64,000 bases of DNA from Enterococcus mundtii (GCF_002947535.1 NZ_PUAP01000016.1:1-64000); one strand, 5' to 3'. Counted from the stretch's first letter, positions 42,275 to 51,569 are shown. Numbers and translations are program-made. The notes: a model not told the origin generated them from the letters alone.

Positions 42275-45136
42275 TTATTCAGCAAGTTTCTTTTTCACTT
42301 CTGTAGGTACATCTCTTGAATCTACGATCACCCAATCATGAAGAGAAACGTTGCTTGCCTTCGCTTTTACGTATACTCCAGGATGCAGTGTCTTAGCTAT
42401 GTTTTCTTCAAATAACGGTAAATTCAATCTCCGTTCAGCACCTTGCTCATCGAACATTCTGATATTAGGAAGGATTTCTAATGTTGCTAAGTCCTCTTCT
42501 TCATAAGAAATCGAAACAGTTTGGTTTGTCCCCCCTTCTAATTTATCGGTCAGCGGTTGGAGTACTGTTTTCTTGTCCTTGTCGACAATCGGCGCATTAA
42601 GTGGTTCAATCGTTTGAGGGATTATCCCCCAATAAATAGTTGAATCAACGCTATCTTTGTGTAGTTGCTGTAAGTATAGCCCGACGCCTGTAGCAGCGGT
42701 GACAAAAAAGAATGTTAGTAATAAAACAGTTGGACTTTTCCATTGTTTACGATCTCTCACGATACGGCTAATGATCGTCAATAAAACAATCGTTAATACG
42801 ACAGGAACCAAAAATCTGAAAGAATGCACCGGTGTCAAACCAAAAAATTCATTCACAAAAGGAATAAAGTAGCTAATAAAAAATAAAACCAGAGAAAAAC
42901 ACAAGATTTTGATTCGATAACTCGTTAATGGGCGATAAAGCAAGTACAACAAATAAAATTGGGTCAACCCAATGATCAAAGTGGCATCTACGACAAAATC
43001 TACATACAATTGCACTTCGATATTTCCGACAAATTTTGAGTAGATAGGCGCATAATATGTAATCATATACATAGCCATGATGGCCAAACCAATCGTCACG
43101 CCTGCTGGAATAACATAGATTTTGATTCGTTCGAAGAAATCATCTTTGATTTTCTGATCGTCATTTTCCAAAATCAACAACCCACAAGGCACGCCGATCG
43201 CTAAAGAACTAACTAGAGCAAGATTGATTGATTCAATCGGAAACAGTTGTCTAGAAAAGGTCAATAATACGATCAGTGTTAACGCATAGATCACACGTAA
43301 GATATTCATCCCAGCTACACGATTGATATTATTGATCACTTTTCTTCCTTCTCTGACAACTTGTGGCAAAACTGAGAAATTCCCTTCTAGTAGAATAAAA
43401 TGAGTCACTGATTTGACCGCCTCACTTGCTATTCCAAAAGTGATGCCACAATCTGATTTTTTCAGTGCCAAGATATCATTGATCCCATCCCCCACCATCG
43501 CTACTGTATGTCCGTTGTCCTGTAACGCCTGAACCAAATCCCTCTTTTGATCCGGTGTGATTCGCCCAAAAATACTCGTTTCTTCTACGATGTCTCGCAA
43601 TGCATCTTTTGTGTCAGGTAACTCTTTTGAACTGATCGCTTTTCCTTTGATCCCTACATCTCGTGCAATACCGGCAACGGTATCAGGATGATCTCCAGAA
43701 ATGATTTTTACTTTGATTCCTTGTTCTTTGAAATAGGAAAGTATTTTTTTTGCATCTGGTTTTGCTTTGTCTTTGATGAATATCAAGGCAATGATCTGCC
43801 CATCTTTCGGTACTTGGTTATCCAGTATAGAAGAAGGCGTATGCGCCAAGGCAAGGATACGATAACCAGCTTTCAACGCACTTTCGATCTCTAATTTTAT
43901 TGATGTTTCGATATTATTTACAATCAAGTCGAAAGCACCAAGTACATAGGTTCCTTGACCTTTTATTTCAATCGCTTGTGATTTACTCTCAGAAGAAAAA
44001 GGCACATAGTTGTCTTTTTCAAATCGATAAGAAGTATCTTCATGAAATACTTTCTTTAATGCTTCTGTTGACATATTCGATTCCGTATCTTGTTTGAGTA
44101 AAAAAGCAACGGTTGCGTCTACTTCTTCTTTTGTTTTATGATAATAAATCACTTCTTCGACACTCATTTTTCCTTCTGTGATTGTGCCTGTTTTATCGAG
44201 ACACAATACATCGACTCGAGCAAGTGTCTCGATAGCTGGTAAACTTTGAGCTAAGACCTTGATTTTAGAAAGTTTGATCACCCCCGCAGCTAAAGCGACA
44301 GAAGTCAATAATACTAACCCTTCTGGAATCAAACTAGAAATCGCTGTCGTACTACCAATAATCGCTAATTTCCTGGACTCAACTAAGGATAGATCCATGG
44401 CACTAAGAATAAATTGATTGATCAACACAAGTAGTGCAATAGGGATAATGCCTACCGCGATCACTCTCAAAATGCGATCGATGGCTAATTGTATGTTTGA
44501 GCGCATCGGTTTGAACGATTTGGCTTCCTTCGTTAATTTTGCTATGTATGTTTCTTCACCGACTTGGGTAACGATTGATTTTATTTTCCCCTGCATCACC
44601 AAACTACCAGAATAAATCGTGTCTCCCCTTTTCTTTTCTACTAAGTCTGATTCTCCTGTAATCATCGATTCATCAACGAACACCCCTTGAGAAAGCGCAC
44701 AAACATCTACTGGCACTTGCATCCCTTTTGCTAAAAAAAGAACATCATCTAAGACGATTTCTTCTTTTTTTATCGTTGCTTCTTTTCCTTCTCGCAAAAC
44801 AGTCACATGATCTTGCTTTAAAACACTAAGTCTTTCTATCGTCCTTTTCGCTTTGATTTCTTGGTAAATCCCCATAGATGTATTGACTAAAATCGAAACC
44901 ATAAAAAAACTATTTCTAAAGGATCCGATAGATACAACTGTAATGAACAATAAAACATTTAAAAAATTAAACAAGGTCATGCAATTCTTCATAATAATTT
45001 CTTTTGTCGTTTTTCCAGCAGATCGGGTATTCAATTCATTTGTTTGATTTTTTAAGATCCTTTCTTCTACTTGCCTCTCTCCCAGCCCGGTTTTCTCATT
45101 TAATTCGTCAGGAATCGTTAAGAAATGTTTTTCCAT
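42275..45136 (-). CDS. Cation-translocating P-type ATPase, CtpE-like, with extra C-terminal extracytoplasmic domain
   Basis: 953 residues. Actuator-domain TGE motif (ITGESD), phosphorylated Asp314 in LCLDKTGTIT, nucleotide-domain motifs, and hinge GDGIND (MVGDGINDILALKKSD). The membrane ion-site text is IPEGLVLLTSVALAAG, as in the CtpE branch where PEGL replaces the usual PEGLP of P2/P3 pumps; calcium is the reported substrate for mycobacterial CtpE. After the last membrane helix (about residue 800) a polar tail of about 140 residues follows, ending DVPTEVKKKLAE, which should lie outside the cell or fold back. The tail is unusual for the family. Confidence 0.75.
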   Translation of the reverse strand: MEKHFLTIPDELNEKTGLGERQVEERILKNQTNELNTRSAGKTTKEIIMKNCMTLFNFLNVLLFITVVSIGSFRNSFFMVSILVNTSMGIYQEIKAKRTIERLSVLKQDHVTVLREGKEATIKKEEIVLDDVLFLAKGMQVPVDVCALSQGVFVDESMITGESDLVEKKRGDTIYSGSLVMQGKIKSIVTQVGEETYIAKLTKEAKSFKPMRSNIQLAIDRILRVIAVGIIPIALLVLINQFILSAMDLSLVESRKLAIIGSTTAISSLIPEGLVLLTSVALAAGVIKLSKIKVLAQSLPAIETLARVDVLCLDKTGTITEGKMSVEEVIYYHKTKEEVDATVAFLLKQDTESNMSTEALKKVFHEDTSYRFEKDNYVPFSSESKSQAIEIKGQGTYVLGAFDLIVNNIETSIKLEIESALKAGYRILALAHTPSSILDNQVPKDGQIIALIFIKDKAKPDAKKILSYFKEQGIKVKIISGDHPDTVAGIARDVGIKGKAISSKELPDTKDALRDIVEETSIFGRITPDQKRDLVQALQDNGHTVAMVGDGINDILALKKSDCGITFGIASEAVKSVTHFILLEGNFSVLPQVVREGRKVINNINRVAGMNILRVIYALTLIVLLTFSRQLFPIESINLALVSSLAIGVPCGLLILENDDQKIKDDFFERIKIYVIPAGVTIGLAIMAMYMITYYAPIYSKFVGNIEVQLYVDFVVDATLIIGLTQFYLLYLLYRPLTSYRIKILCFSLVLFFISYFIPFVNEFFGLTPVHSFRFLVPVVLTIVLLTIISRIVRDRKQWKSPTVLLLTFFFVTAATGVGLYLQQLHKDSVDSTIYWGIIPQTIEPLNAPIVDKDKKTVLQPLTDKLEGGTNQTVSISYEEEDLATLEILPNIRMFDEQGAERRLNLPLFEENIAKTLHPGVYVKAKASNVSLHDWVIVDSRDVPTEVKKKLAE

Positions 45137-45577
45137 TTTTCCCCCTCCTATTGCATTATCATCAAATAATTTTTTTTAAAAAAAAGATAACCAATCATAA
45201 AACAAAAAAGGATTACGTTATATTTACTCGTAGCTATCTTCATCAACACCTTAACATTAAATAACTGATTTTCAAATACATTTTTTTCTTCAAACTGAAT
45301 TTTTTATAAAAAAACTATACATATATGCATAAAAACATTATTTAAAAAGCTTTTACATGTATTTTTCAATTGATCCTTATTTTAATCTAAAAACTACCGC
45401 ATAATAAAATAACAATAACTATCGTTTTATAATATTCTTTTTAACGTGATTTTATAAAAATAAAAATAGCTTACGTATTTTTATCAAACAGAATTTTTTT
45501 CTGATTTTGTACCCAATAATCCTTTATATTTGTTTGGATTTTTATGTTACTAGGGTCCTATTTCTTCATTTTCAGAC
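45137..45577. other. Gene-free A+T-rich region upstream of the P-type ATPase
   Basis: About 440 bases of strongly A+T-rich sequence with many poly-A/T tracts. No open frame with a ribosome binding site was found on either strand. It probably holds the ATPase promoter, but no clear sigma-70 pair was chosen. Confidence 0.5.
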
Positions 45578-45609
45578 AAAAAAAACACCAGCGATTACTC
45601 ACTAGTGTT
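45577..45609 (-). terminator. Terminator after the 42-residue protein gene
   Basis: AACACTAG and CTGGTGTT (minus strand) form an 8-bp stem with one G-T pair and a 10-base loop, followed by eight T. It lies about 45 bases past the stop of the small gene. Confidence 0.7.
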
Positions 45610-45654
45610 AGTTTATAACAACAAACAATTCAGCTGATATTTATCAGTCGTTCA

Positions 45655-45783
45655 TTATTTATTATAGATTTTAGGTCCTTTTCTCATGTTACTACGATCA
45701 TTCTTTGGCGTAGCCATCTTTTCAACTCGACCGCCACCTTGCTTCTTTTTGATTATTTCAAGCATTTTCTCTTTTGAATTCAT
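45655..45783 (-). CDS. 42-residue basic protein, unknown function
   Basis: A short gene with clear signals: AGAGGGA is spaced 6 bases from ATG 45783, and a terminator follows the TAA. The product starts MNSKEKMLEIIKKKQGGGR and ends KGPKIYNK; it is rich in Lys, Arg and Gly, with a likely N-terminal helix and a flexible Gly-rich middle. No signal peptide. It resembles small basic, possibly nucleic-acid- or ribosome-binding proteins, but no family was recognised. It lies just downstream of the phosphoesterase gene on the same strand with a 69-base gap. Confidence 0.65.
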   Translation of the reverse strand: MNSKEKMLEIIKKKQGGGRVEKMATPKNDRSNMRKGPKIYNK

Positions 45784-45852
45784 CTGTTTCCCTCTTTTAC
45801 TCTATTCACTTTTTCGCTACTGTGATAAACACTTCGCTATTGTACCACATTT

Positions 45853-46359
45853 TTACTTAGAAATTTCAAACTTATTGATTTCTTTATGCTTTTCATCATA
45901 AAAACGTACGATGTTTGTATGTTCATCACAGGTCAAGATCACATAGCTTTTCTCAAGGTAGCGCTTAGGGAAACGGAAACTTCCTGGATTGATACAAAGT
46001 ACTTGATCAACCATTGATGCTTCTCGGACGTGTGAATGGCCAAAACATACGATCGTAGCATTTAGTTCCTTCGCTCGGTTTGCCACTTTCTTGAACGAAT
46101 ATTTGATTCCATGCCAGTGTCCGTGGACCATGTAAATCGTTGTCCCTTTGATCTCATTCAGATATTCCTCTTGAAAGGTCGATCCATAGAGATCTCGATT
46201 ACCGTTTACTACTTGAAATCCCTGTAAAGCTGGATGATCTTCCGGTAATTCAGAATCACCACAATGAAGCATGACATCAACGATCCCTTCATATCTTTGG
46301 CGAAGTAATTGCAGTTCTTCTGTCGCCCCATGGCTATCACTAACGATCAGAGCTTTCAA
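45853..46359 (-). CDS. YfcE/MJ0936-type metallophosphoesterase
   Basis: 168 residues, cytosolic. All motifs of the small metallophosphoesterases are present: SDSHG (metal ligands), HCGDSE, NGNRD, MVHGHWHG and FGHSHV. These enzymes cleave phosphodiesters or phosphomonoesters in a Mn2+-dependent way. Start is TTG at 46359 with GGAGG 8 bases upstream, and the ribosome binding site lies inside the end of the permease gene, so it is translationally coupled to the ABC importer. The position suggests that it acts on the imported phosphate compound. Confidence 0.82.
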   Translation of the reverse strand: MKALIVSDSHGATEELQLLRQRYEGIVDVMLHCGDSELPEDHPALQGFQVVNGNRDLYGSTFQEEYLNEIKGTTIYMVHGHWHGIKYSFKKVANRAKELNATIVCFGHSHVREASMVDQVLCINPGSFRFPKRYLEKSYVILTCDEHTNIVRFYDEKHKEINKFEISK

Positions 46360-48024
46360 TCATACTTCCTCCCGTCTTAAAAAAGAATTGATGACGATCA
46401 ACGTACCTGTAGTAAATAGAACAGTCAATACAGCCATCGCCATCCCAACTGAAACACTGCCTTGTTCGAACTCCCGCATGATAAAAGTGGACACGACTAA
46501 TGTATTCGGCGGGGACAGAATACTTGCAGTGACCAATTCACGAAATGAAATGATAAAGGTCATCATCCAGCCAACGAAAATTCCACGCAACAGCAAAGGA
46601 AAGATGATCCGGCGAAACACATAGAAAGGTTTTCCACCAAAGACACTACCTGCCCAGATCAACGAATCAGCGATCTGGGTATACGAAGAGGTCACATACT
46701 GTATCGAAAAAGGAAGGAAAAGAGTCACATAAGCCAACAGCATGATCCCGATATGATTATACAGTGGAATGATATGGAAAATACTATTCCAAAATATCAT
46801 GATGCCGATACTGAAAACGATACTCGGCAACATGTCTGGCAACAAACTCATCACGTGTAGCACCTTTCGAAATTTGGTTTGACTAAAGTAAATGATCGAC
46901 GCGCAGATGGTACCTAAAACTGCCGCAATCGTCGCAGAAAAAAATGCCAAAAACAGACTATTCTTAAATGCTTGTAACGCTCGAGGATTTTCAGTCAACA
47001 GTTGGCTATAATGAGCAAGGGTAAAGTTTCCACTGACCATTCCTTGTCCTCTCAACCGAATCAAAGATGTCATCACAACTGAAAAATATGGAATGCCGAT
47101 TGCTACTACTAATAAAGCAATGATATAGCCCCAAGCAGCGATTTTTTGGTGAAGAGCTAGCTTTTTGACCACGCGCTTCGTACCTTTTCCTTCGACTAAT
47201 TTATAAGATTTCTTTGCCGTTACATAATTTTGTATAAACCAAATACAAAAACAGATGAAAATCAGTAAACTTGATAAACTAGCTGCTGCGTTGAAGTTGA
47301 TCGGTGCAATCGTTGCATGATGATGGATTGCCGTAACAAAGACAGAAAAGCCGATACGTTGGCCGATCGTTGCCGGTGTGCCATATTCTGAAACTGCTTT
47401 GACAAACACAAGCAAAGCCCCAATGGCATAATTTCCTGTGATCAACGGTAAAGTCACTCGGCGTAAACGATAAAAAAAGCCACCGCCAAAGATTACTGCA
47501 CTTTCGTCTAGACTTGCTCCGATATTCAATAGCGCATTTTTTAAAATCGTCAAAATAAAAGGAAATAGATGAAAACTCATTGTTAACACAAGACCCCAAA
47601 ATGAAAAAAAGTTTTCGGAAAAATCTCCTGTAAAAGGAAACATCTGCTGAAACAGTCCACGACGTTGCGTAAATAAGATCCAGCCCATCGAAGCAATATA
47701 TGGCGGTGTCATAAAGGGGATCAGCAAAACGATATCTAGCCATTTTTTCTCTGCGATCTTTGTTCTGACTGTCAAAAAAGCTAATGGTAAAGCAAGCACA
47801 GTCGAACAGATCACGACCGCAATCCCTAAAAACAAAGTATTTGTGATCGTTTGTAGATTATCTGGATTCATGATCGTTTGGATCGTTTGTCCGACATCCA
47901 GTGATCCTTCATAGACTAAAGCTCGATAAAAAATGACACCGATAGGAATGCCTGTCAGTATGAATAAGAGAAGACATATGGGGATTACTGCCCCATATGT
48001 CCACTTTTTAGCATGTATCTTCAT
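46360..48024 (-). CDS. ABC importer permease, fused double-domain (FbpB/AfuB type)
   Basis: 554 residues with about twelve membrane helices and two EAA-like loops (LDESAVIFGGGFFYRLRRVT and LIWAGSVFGGKPFYVFRRII), meaning two permease domains are fused as in Fe3+, 2-aminoethylphosphonate and hexose-phosphate (Afu) importers. It overlaps the binding-protein gene by 4 bases. Substrate is not read directly from this subunit. The flanking CYTH-like and phosphoesterase genes point toward a phosphorylated compound and not only iron. Confidence 0.75.
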   Translation of the reverse strand: MKIHAKKWTYGAVIPICLLLFILTGIPIGVIFYRALVYEGSLDVGQTIQTIMNPDNLQTITNTLFLGIAVVICSTVLALPLAFLTVRTKIAEKKWLDIVLLIPFMTPPYIASMGWILFTQRRGLFQQMFPFTGDFSENFFSFWGLVLTMSFHLFPFILTILKNALLNIGASLDESAVIFGGGFFYRLRRVTLPLITGNYAIGALLVFVKAVSEYGTPATIGQRIGFSVFVTAIHHHATIAPINFNAAASLSSLLIFICFCIWFIQNYVTAKKSYKLVEGKGTKRVVKKLALHQKIAAWGYIIALLVVAIGIPYFSVVMTSLIRLRGQGMVSGNFTLAHYSQLLTENPRALQAFKNSLFLAFFSATIAAVLGTICASIIYFSQTKFRKVLHVMSLLPDMLPSIVFSIGIMIFWNSIFHIIPLYNHIGIMLLAYVTLFLPFSIQYVTSSYTQIADSLIWAGSVFGGKPFYVFRRIIFPLLLRGIFVGWMMTFIISFRELVTASILSPPNTLVVSTFIMREFEQGSVSVGMAMAVLTVLFTTGTLIVINSFLRREEV

Positions 48025-49082
48025 TGAGAGGACTCCATGACTGACAAGAACTCACTCGTGATATCAGAAGCGTGTTCCATCATCCAGTCCCAATCAACAT
48101 CAAGTGTGTTGATATCTGATAAGTTTTCACGTTGCGTACTCGTGATGTCACTTCTACCAGGAATCAAGTAAGCTTCACTGATCAGCTGTTGGGCACGATC
48201 AGATAGCAGATAGTCCATAAATGCTTTGGCATTATCGACGTTTCGACTTGAATTGAGGATCATCGCCGTACGAGGATTCACGACAGTTCCACCTTCAGGG
48301 TAGTAGATTTCTAACGCTTCTCCTTTACTGATCGAATCATAAGCATTCCAATCGACACCACCTACAAGAATCCCTTTCGCACCTGTAGTAACTTCTTCAA
48401 GTGCTGCTGCATTCGCGCCAGGGATCGTCATCCCATTAGCCGCTAGATCCTTCCAAGTCTGCCAACCAGCTTCCTCCCCTTTATTATTGATAAAACCTGC
48501 TAAGAAGTCTTTAGCAGAACCAGATTTTTCAGGATCGGGAAAGGCTAATTCCCCTTGATACTCTTCAGAAGCTAGTTCATCCCAGTCCGCATCCAACTCT
48601 GGAAATAGCGTAGTATTATAGATGACTCCGACTGCTGAACCACTTGCGCCAAAGAGCATATTGTCCGCATCAGCCCACCCTTCATGAAGGTTGTCCGCTC
48701 CTTCTGGCAGATAAGGCATCAGTGCATCATCGGCTTTCAAACCAAGCCCATCACTCCAAGAAGCGAGCATGATGACATCGGCTACTGGATTCGCCGATTC
48801 TGCCTCAAGACGAGCTAAGATTTCTCCCGTTGTTCCTTGAAAAACGTTGACTCTAACGCCTGTTTGTTCTTCAAAGTCTGCTGCTAGTTGGTCTCCAAGA
48901 TTTGCCGGACTTGGTAAGTAAACATATACTTCCCCTGATAATTCCGTTGATCCTGTTTCCTCTTTCGACTCACTACTCGATGCAGCATTTGAACTATTTT
49001 CTGACGTGTCTCCATTTGCTGAACCACAGCCAGCTAAAATGATCGATAGAATACCCACTCCTGCAACTAACCATTTTTTCAT
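48021..49082 (-). CDS. ABC importer substrate-binding lipoprotein (Fe3+/organophosphate type)
   Basis: 353 residues. Lipobox ILAGC with Cys19, then a Ser/Glu-rich linker and a type II periplasmic-binding fold (EVYVYLPSPANLGDQLAADF, DVIMLASWSDG, GAKGILVGGVDW, YYPEGGTVVNPRTAMIL). The Tyr-Tyr pair that binds iron in FbpA proteins is not evident near its usual place. Relatives bind Fe3+, 2-aminoethylphosphonate, polyamines or hexose phosphates. The text VNPRTAMIL with an Arg could suit an anionic ligand. It sits between ATPase and permease genes of the same importer. Confidence 0.75.
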   Translation of the reverse strand: MKKWLVAGVGILSIILAGCGSANGDTSENSSNAASSSESKEETGSTELSGEVYVYLPSPANLGDQLAADFEEQTGVRVNVFQGTTGEILARLEAESANPVADVIMLASWSDGLGLKADDALMPYLPEGADNLHEGWADADNMLFGASGSAVGVIYNTTLFPELDADWDELASEEYQGELAFPDPEKSGSAKDFLAGFINNKGEEAGWQTWKDLAANGMTIPGANAAALEEVTTGAKGILVGGVDWNAYDSISKGEALEIYYPEGGTVVNPRTAMILNSSRNVDNAKAFMDYLLSDRAQQLISEAYLIPGRSDITSTQRENLSDINTLDVDWDWMMEHASDITSEFLSVMESSQ

Positions 49083-49102
49083 CGTCTAATTCCCTCATTC
49101 TT

Positions 49103-50056
49103 CTATATTATTTGTAATATATGCTCTTTCTTTACGTAAATATCTAGATTTGTTGTTTGCGGTTTCTGTGTCGATACTGCGTACCAACGTTGATCGTCCT
49201 TTTCTAAACATAGTTCATATCCTTGACCGATAAACTGGCTAGAAATCACAGAAACTTGATACTTCTCAGCCACCGGATCAGGAGTTAAGCTGACCGACTC
49301 AGGGCGAAACATTTGCTTTGTGTCAAGCCAATTCGAGCGTCCAATAAATCGTGCAACAAATTCATTTTTCGGACGATTATAAATCTCTTCCGGTGTGCCT
49401 TTTTGTTGCAAAACCCCTTCATTTAACACGATCACTTCATCACTCATGCTCATCGCATCTACTTGGTCATGTGTGACAAAGATCGCAGTGATACCGATTT
49501 GGTTCACTAAATTTCTCAATTCGATCCGCATCTCGTTACGCAATACCGCATCCAAGGCTGACATTGGTTCATCAAAGAGCAAACAGTTCGGTTCTACTAC
49601 GATCGCTCGTGCAAATGCCACACGTTGCTGTTGCCCACCAGATAATTGATGAGGATATCTGGACTCAAAACCAGCCAATTGTACAGTCTCTAGCGCTTGC
49701 ATCACTCGCTCTTTTAACTCCTCTTTTTGTTTACGCGCTCGTAAACCAAAGGCGACATTTTCAAATACTGTTAAGTGAGGCCATAGCGCAAAATCTTGGA
49801 AAACAAAGCCCAACTCTCGTTTGTCTGGCGAAAGATCGATCTTTTGTTCTGATGAAAAAACACATTGTTCGTCGAACCAGATTTCTCCGTAATCCGGTGT
49901 TTCCAAACCAGCGATCATCCTGAGAAGGGTCGTTTTGCCACTACCAGAAGGCCCAAGCATCGTAGTGATCTTTCCCTGTTCAAAGGTCAGTTCTTCCATA
50001 TTTGTGACAACCGCAGTGCCAAATGATTTTTTTAAATTTTTTATGGTGATCCTCAC
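49103..50056 (-). CDS. ABC importer ATPase (FbpC/PotA-like)
   Basis: 317 residues. Walker A GPSGSGKTT, Q-loop FVFQDFALWPH, signature LSGGQQQR, Walker B LLFDEPMSALD and switch His VTHDQ are all intact. A short C-terminal regulatory domain follows (from about residue 240). It energises the fused permease encoded two genes downstream. It lies 27 bases after the CYTH-like gene and probably shares its promoter. Confidence 0.83.
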   Translation of the reverse strand: MRITIKNLKKSFGTAVVTNMEELTFEQGKITTMLGPSGSGKTTLLRMIAGLETPDYGEIWFDEQCVFSSEQKIDLSPDKRELGFVFQDFALWPHLTVFENVAFGLRARKQKEELKERVMQALETVQLAGFESRYPHQLSGGQQQRVAFARAIVVEPNCLLFDEPMSALDAVLRNEMRIELRNLVNQIGITAIFVTHDQVDAMSMSDEVIVLNEGVLQQKGTPEEIYNRPKNEFVARFIGRSNWLDTKQMFRPESVSLTPDPVAEKYQVSVISSQFIGQGYELCLEKDDQRWYAVSTQKPQTTNLDIYVKKEHILQII

Positions 50057-50083
50057 GCTTGCTCCCCCTAAATTTGCGATGTT

Positions 50084-50998
50084 TCAGGCATTTTGTGTAT
50101 GCTTATATCTTTGTAAAATCGTCGAAGTTCGTAAACCACTCTTTGGCACGACTAGATTTTCCATAGTCGAAAGACGGTCGAACAAATAGTTTCGTTGTTT
50201 TTCTGTTGCAGCTAATTCTTGGTTTTCTCCAACGAAAGAGGCTTCTACAATGTATTCGATTCCTTGTCCGTCTTCCGTTTTTATAGATAAAACTTCGATT
50301 CTTAACGCATTACTACCACCCAGTTCTGGTACAGTAAACTCATAACGATCAAAGTACACTGGACCATGGGTCAATGTCTGGTTGATCATCTGGTTGTAGT
50401 CAGTAAAGGGAACTAATGCTGGCTGATTAGCGATCAGCAAACGCTGTACAAGGGAAGTATCAGGTAAGGTCCCAGGACGTACCCCAAGAGGCAAGTCGAC
50501 TGCTCTTGTCGAAGAGACACTAAGTACCGCTGAATCATAGCTCCAATCGATTTCAAATTCCCAATCCTCTTCCGTAAATCCTTCATTTTCCGCTATTTTT
50601 ACGGCTGTCTGGATACTATCTTCCGTCACAGGCCAAACAAGAGGAAATCTTTTTCTATAAGTCAATTGCCAATTATTTTGCCAATTTCGTTGTCTGATTC
50701 GATGAATCCATCCTTGATCATTGAATCGTTGCTCCAATGTATCCATGAATTGCATGTCGATCCGACGCTGGCGATTGACGGTCAAATCAAGTGTTTGCAA
50801 AAAAGAAGAAGATAAATTACCATCCTCATCTAAAACGAGCCTAGGCTCAAGTAAAAATTTCACCTCTGTATCCACCGTTGATTCTCGTGAAGCAGAAGCG
50901 ACATCTTCAGAAAAAAAAGTCAGGGCACTGATTCCTATCGTAAAAAGTAAAGCTGGCATCATCCAATTTTTGATCGTCATCTTTAACAAATTTCTCAT
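50084..50998 (-). CDS. Secreted or membrane-anchored CYTH-like protein (putative triphosphatase-type domain)
   Basis: 304 residues. An N-terminal hydrophobic segment (WMMPALLFTIGISALTFF) acts as signal peptide or anchor. Afterwards come DTEVKFLL, resembling the ExExK strand of CYTH tunnel enzymes, then QFMDTLEQRFNDQGWIHRIR and QLTYRKRFPL, resembling the 'YxDTxxxxLxxxGxxLRxR...LTxK' course of that fold. CYTH proteins bind or cleave triphosphates, including inorganic tri- and polyphosphate, and are usually cytosolic; a secreted one is unusual. First gene of the importer operon. AGAGGTGTGAG precedes the ATG. The match is by eye. Confidence 0.55.
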   Translation of the reverse strand: MRNLLKMTIKNWMMPALLFTIGISALTFFSEDVASASRESTVDTEVKFLLEPRLVLDEDGNLSSSFLQTLDLTVNRQRRIDMQFMDTLEQRFNDQGWIHRIRQRNWQNNWQLTYRKRFPLVWPVTEDSIQTAVKIAENEGFTEEDWEFEIDWSYDSAVLSVSSTRAVDLPLGVRPGTLPDTSLVQRLLIANQPALVPFTDYNQMINQTLTHGPVYFDRYEFTVPELGGSNALRIEVLSIKTEDGQGIEYIVEASFVGENQELAATEKQRNYLFDRLSTMENLVVPKSGLRTSTILQRYKHTQNA

Positions 50999-51039
50999 CT
51001 CACACCTCTTAGCTTTTTATTTTCACATGTTACAAATCT

Positions 51040-51090
51040 ATTATAATAATCATTTGTCAATTTCCAGTAAACATCCAGTGAATATCCAGT
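51040..51090 (-). promoter_or_regulatory. Pho-box-like direct repeats at the CYTH-ABC operon promoter
   Basis: On the plus strand CCAGT recurs at 51064, 51075 and 51086, exactly 11 bases apart, within the unit TTNACTGGANN on the minus strand. A fourth, weaker unit (TTGACA) is next in phase at 51055-51060, in the -35 area. The -10 TATAAT is at 51040-51045. Repeats of 11-bp phase ending about 10 bases before a -10 are how PhoB/PhoP-family regulators work. No TTGACA lies at the normal distance, so activation is expected. Confidence 0.65.
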
Positions 51091-51221
51091 CAAAAATATG
51101 TAAAAATCATAATTTGAAACGTTATTTAAAACTGTATGATAAAAAAACACGAGTATAGAATTTAAAGAATCAGGCTTCCTATTACCTCTATCTCTTATTC
51201 CTTAGATGTATTCAAGTGCGC

Positions 51222-51418
51222 ATAAAAAGCGTTAAAAAGTGTCTGGGACATTAGTCTTCTTGCCCCCCTGAAAACGGATAAACGACGGGAACAGGAGTAA
51301 TCTCTTCAGTAAGAAGGCGCCATCCACAAAAATTTGAAGAACAATTTTCGTGGATGGCGCCTTCTTTGTCGAGGCTGAACACTTCTATCCCGACCTCATT
51401 TTCAACGCTTTTTATCAA
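51222..51418 (-). repeat. Hairpin element, copy B, in opposite orientation to copy A
   Basis: Read on the minus strand it repeats copy A (28374-28531) closely: GAGGTCGGGATAGAAGTG start, the core 51311-51366 with the same GGCGCCATCCACGAAAATTG text, CGTTTATCCG, and an end at ACTAATGTCCCA. In addition, the flanks ATAAAAAGCGTTAAAAA (51222-51238) and TTTTCAACGCTTTTTAT (51402-51418) form an outer inverted repeat not seen at copy A. It lies between the CYTH-ABC promoter and the 3' end of the EIIC gene, and could also act as terminator for the latter. Confidence 0.8.
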
Positions 51419-51569
51419 TGTTCAATTTATGCTGTCTTGCATGGCCATGTAAAGAAGATATGTTATTCAATAAGCCGATGAGAGAAGTATTTTGAATCAA
51501 ACAAGACATTTGGATATTTTATGATAGTTCTAGTTTAAAACGAATGAAAGTACAACAAATCTATCGTAC

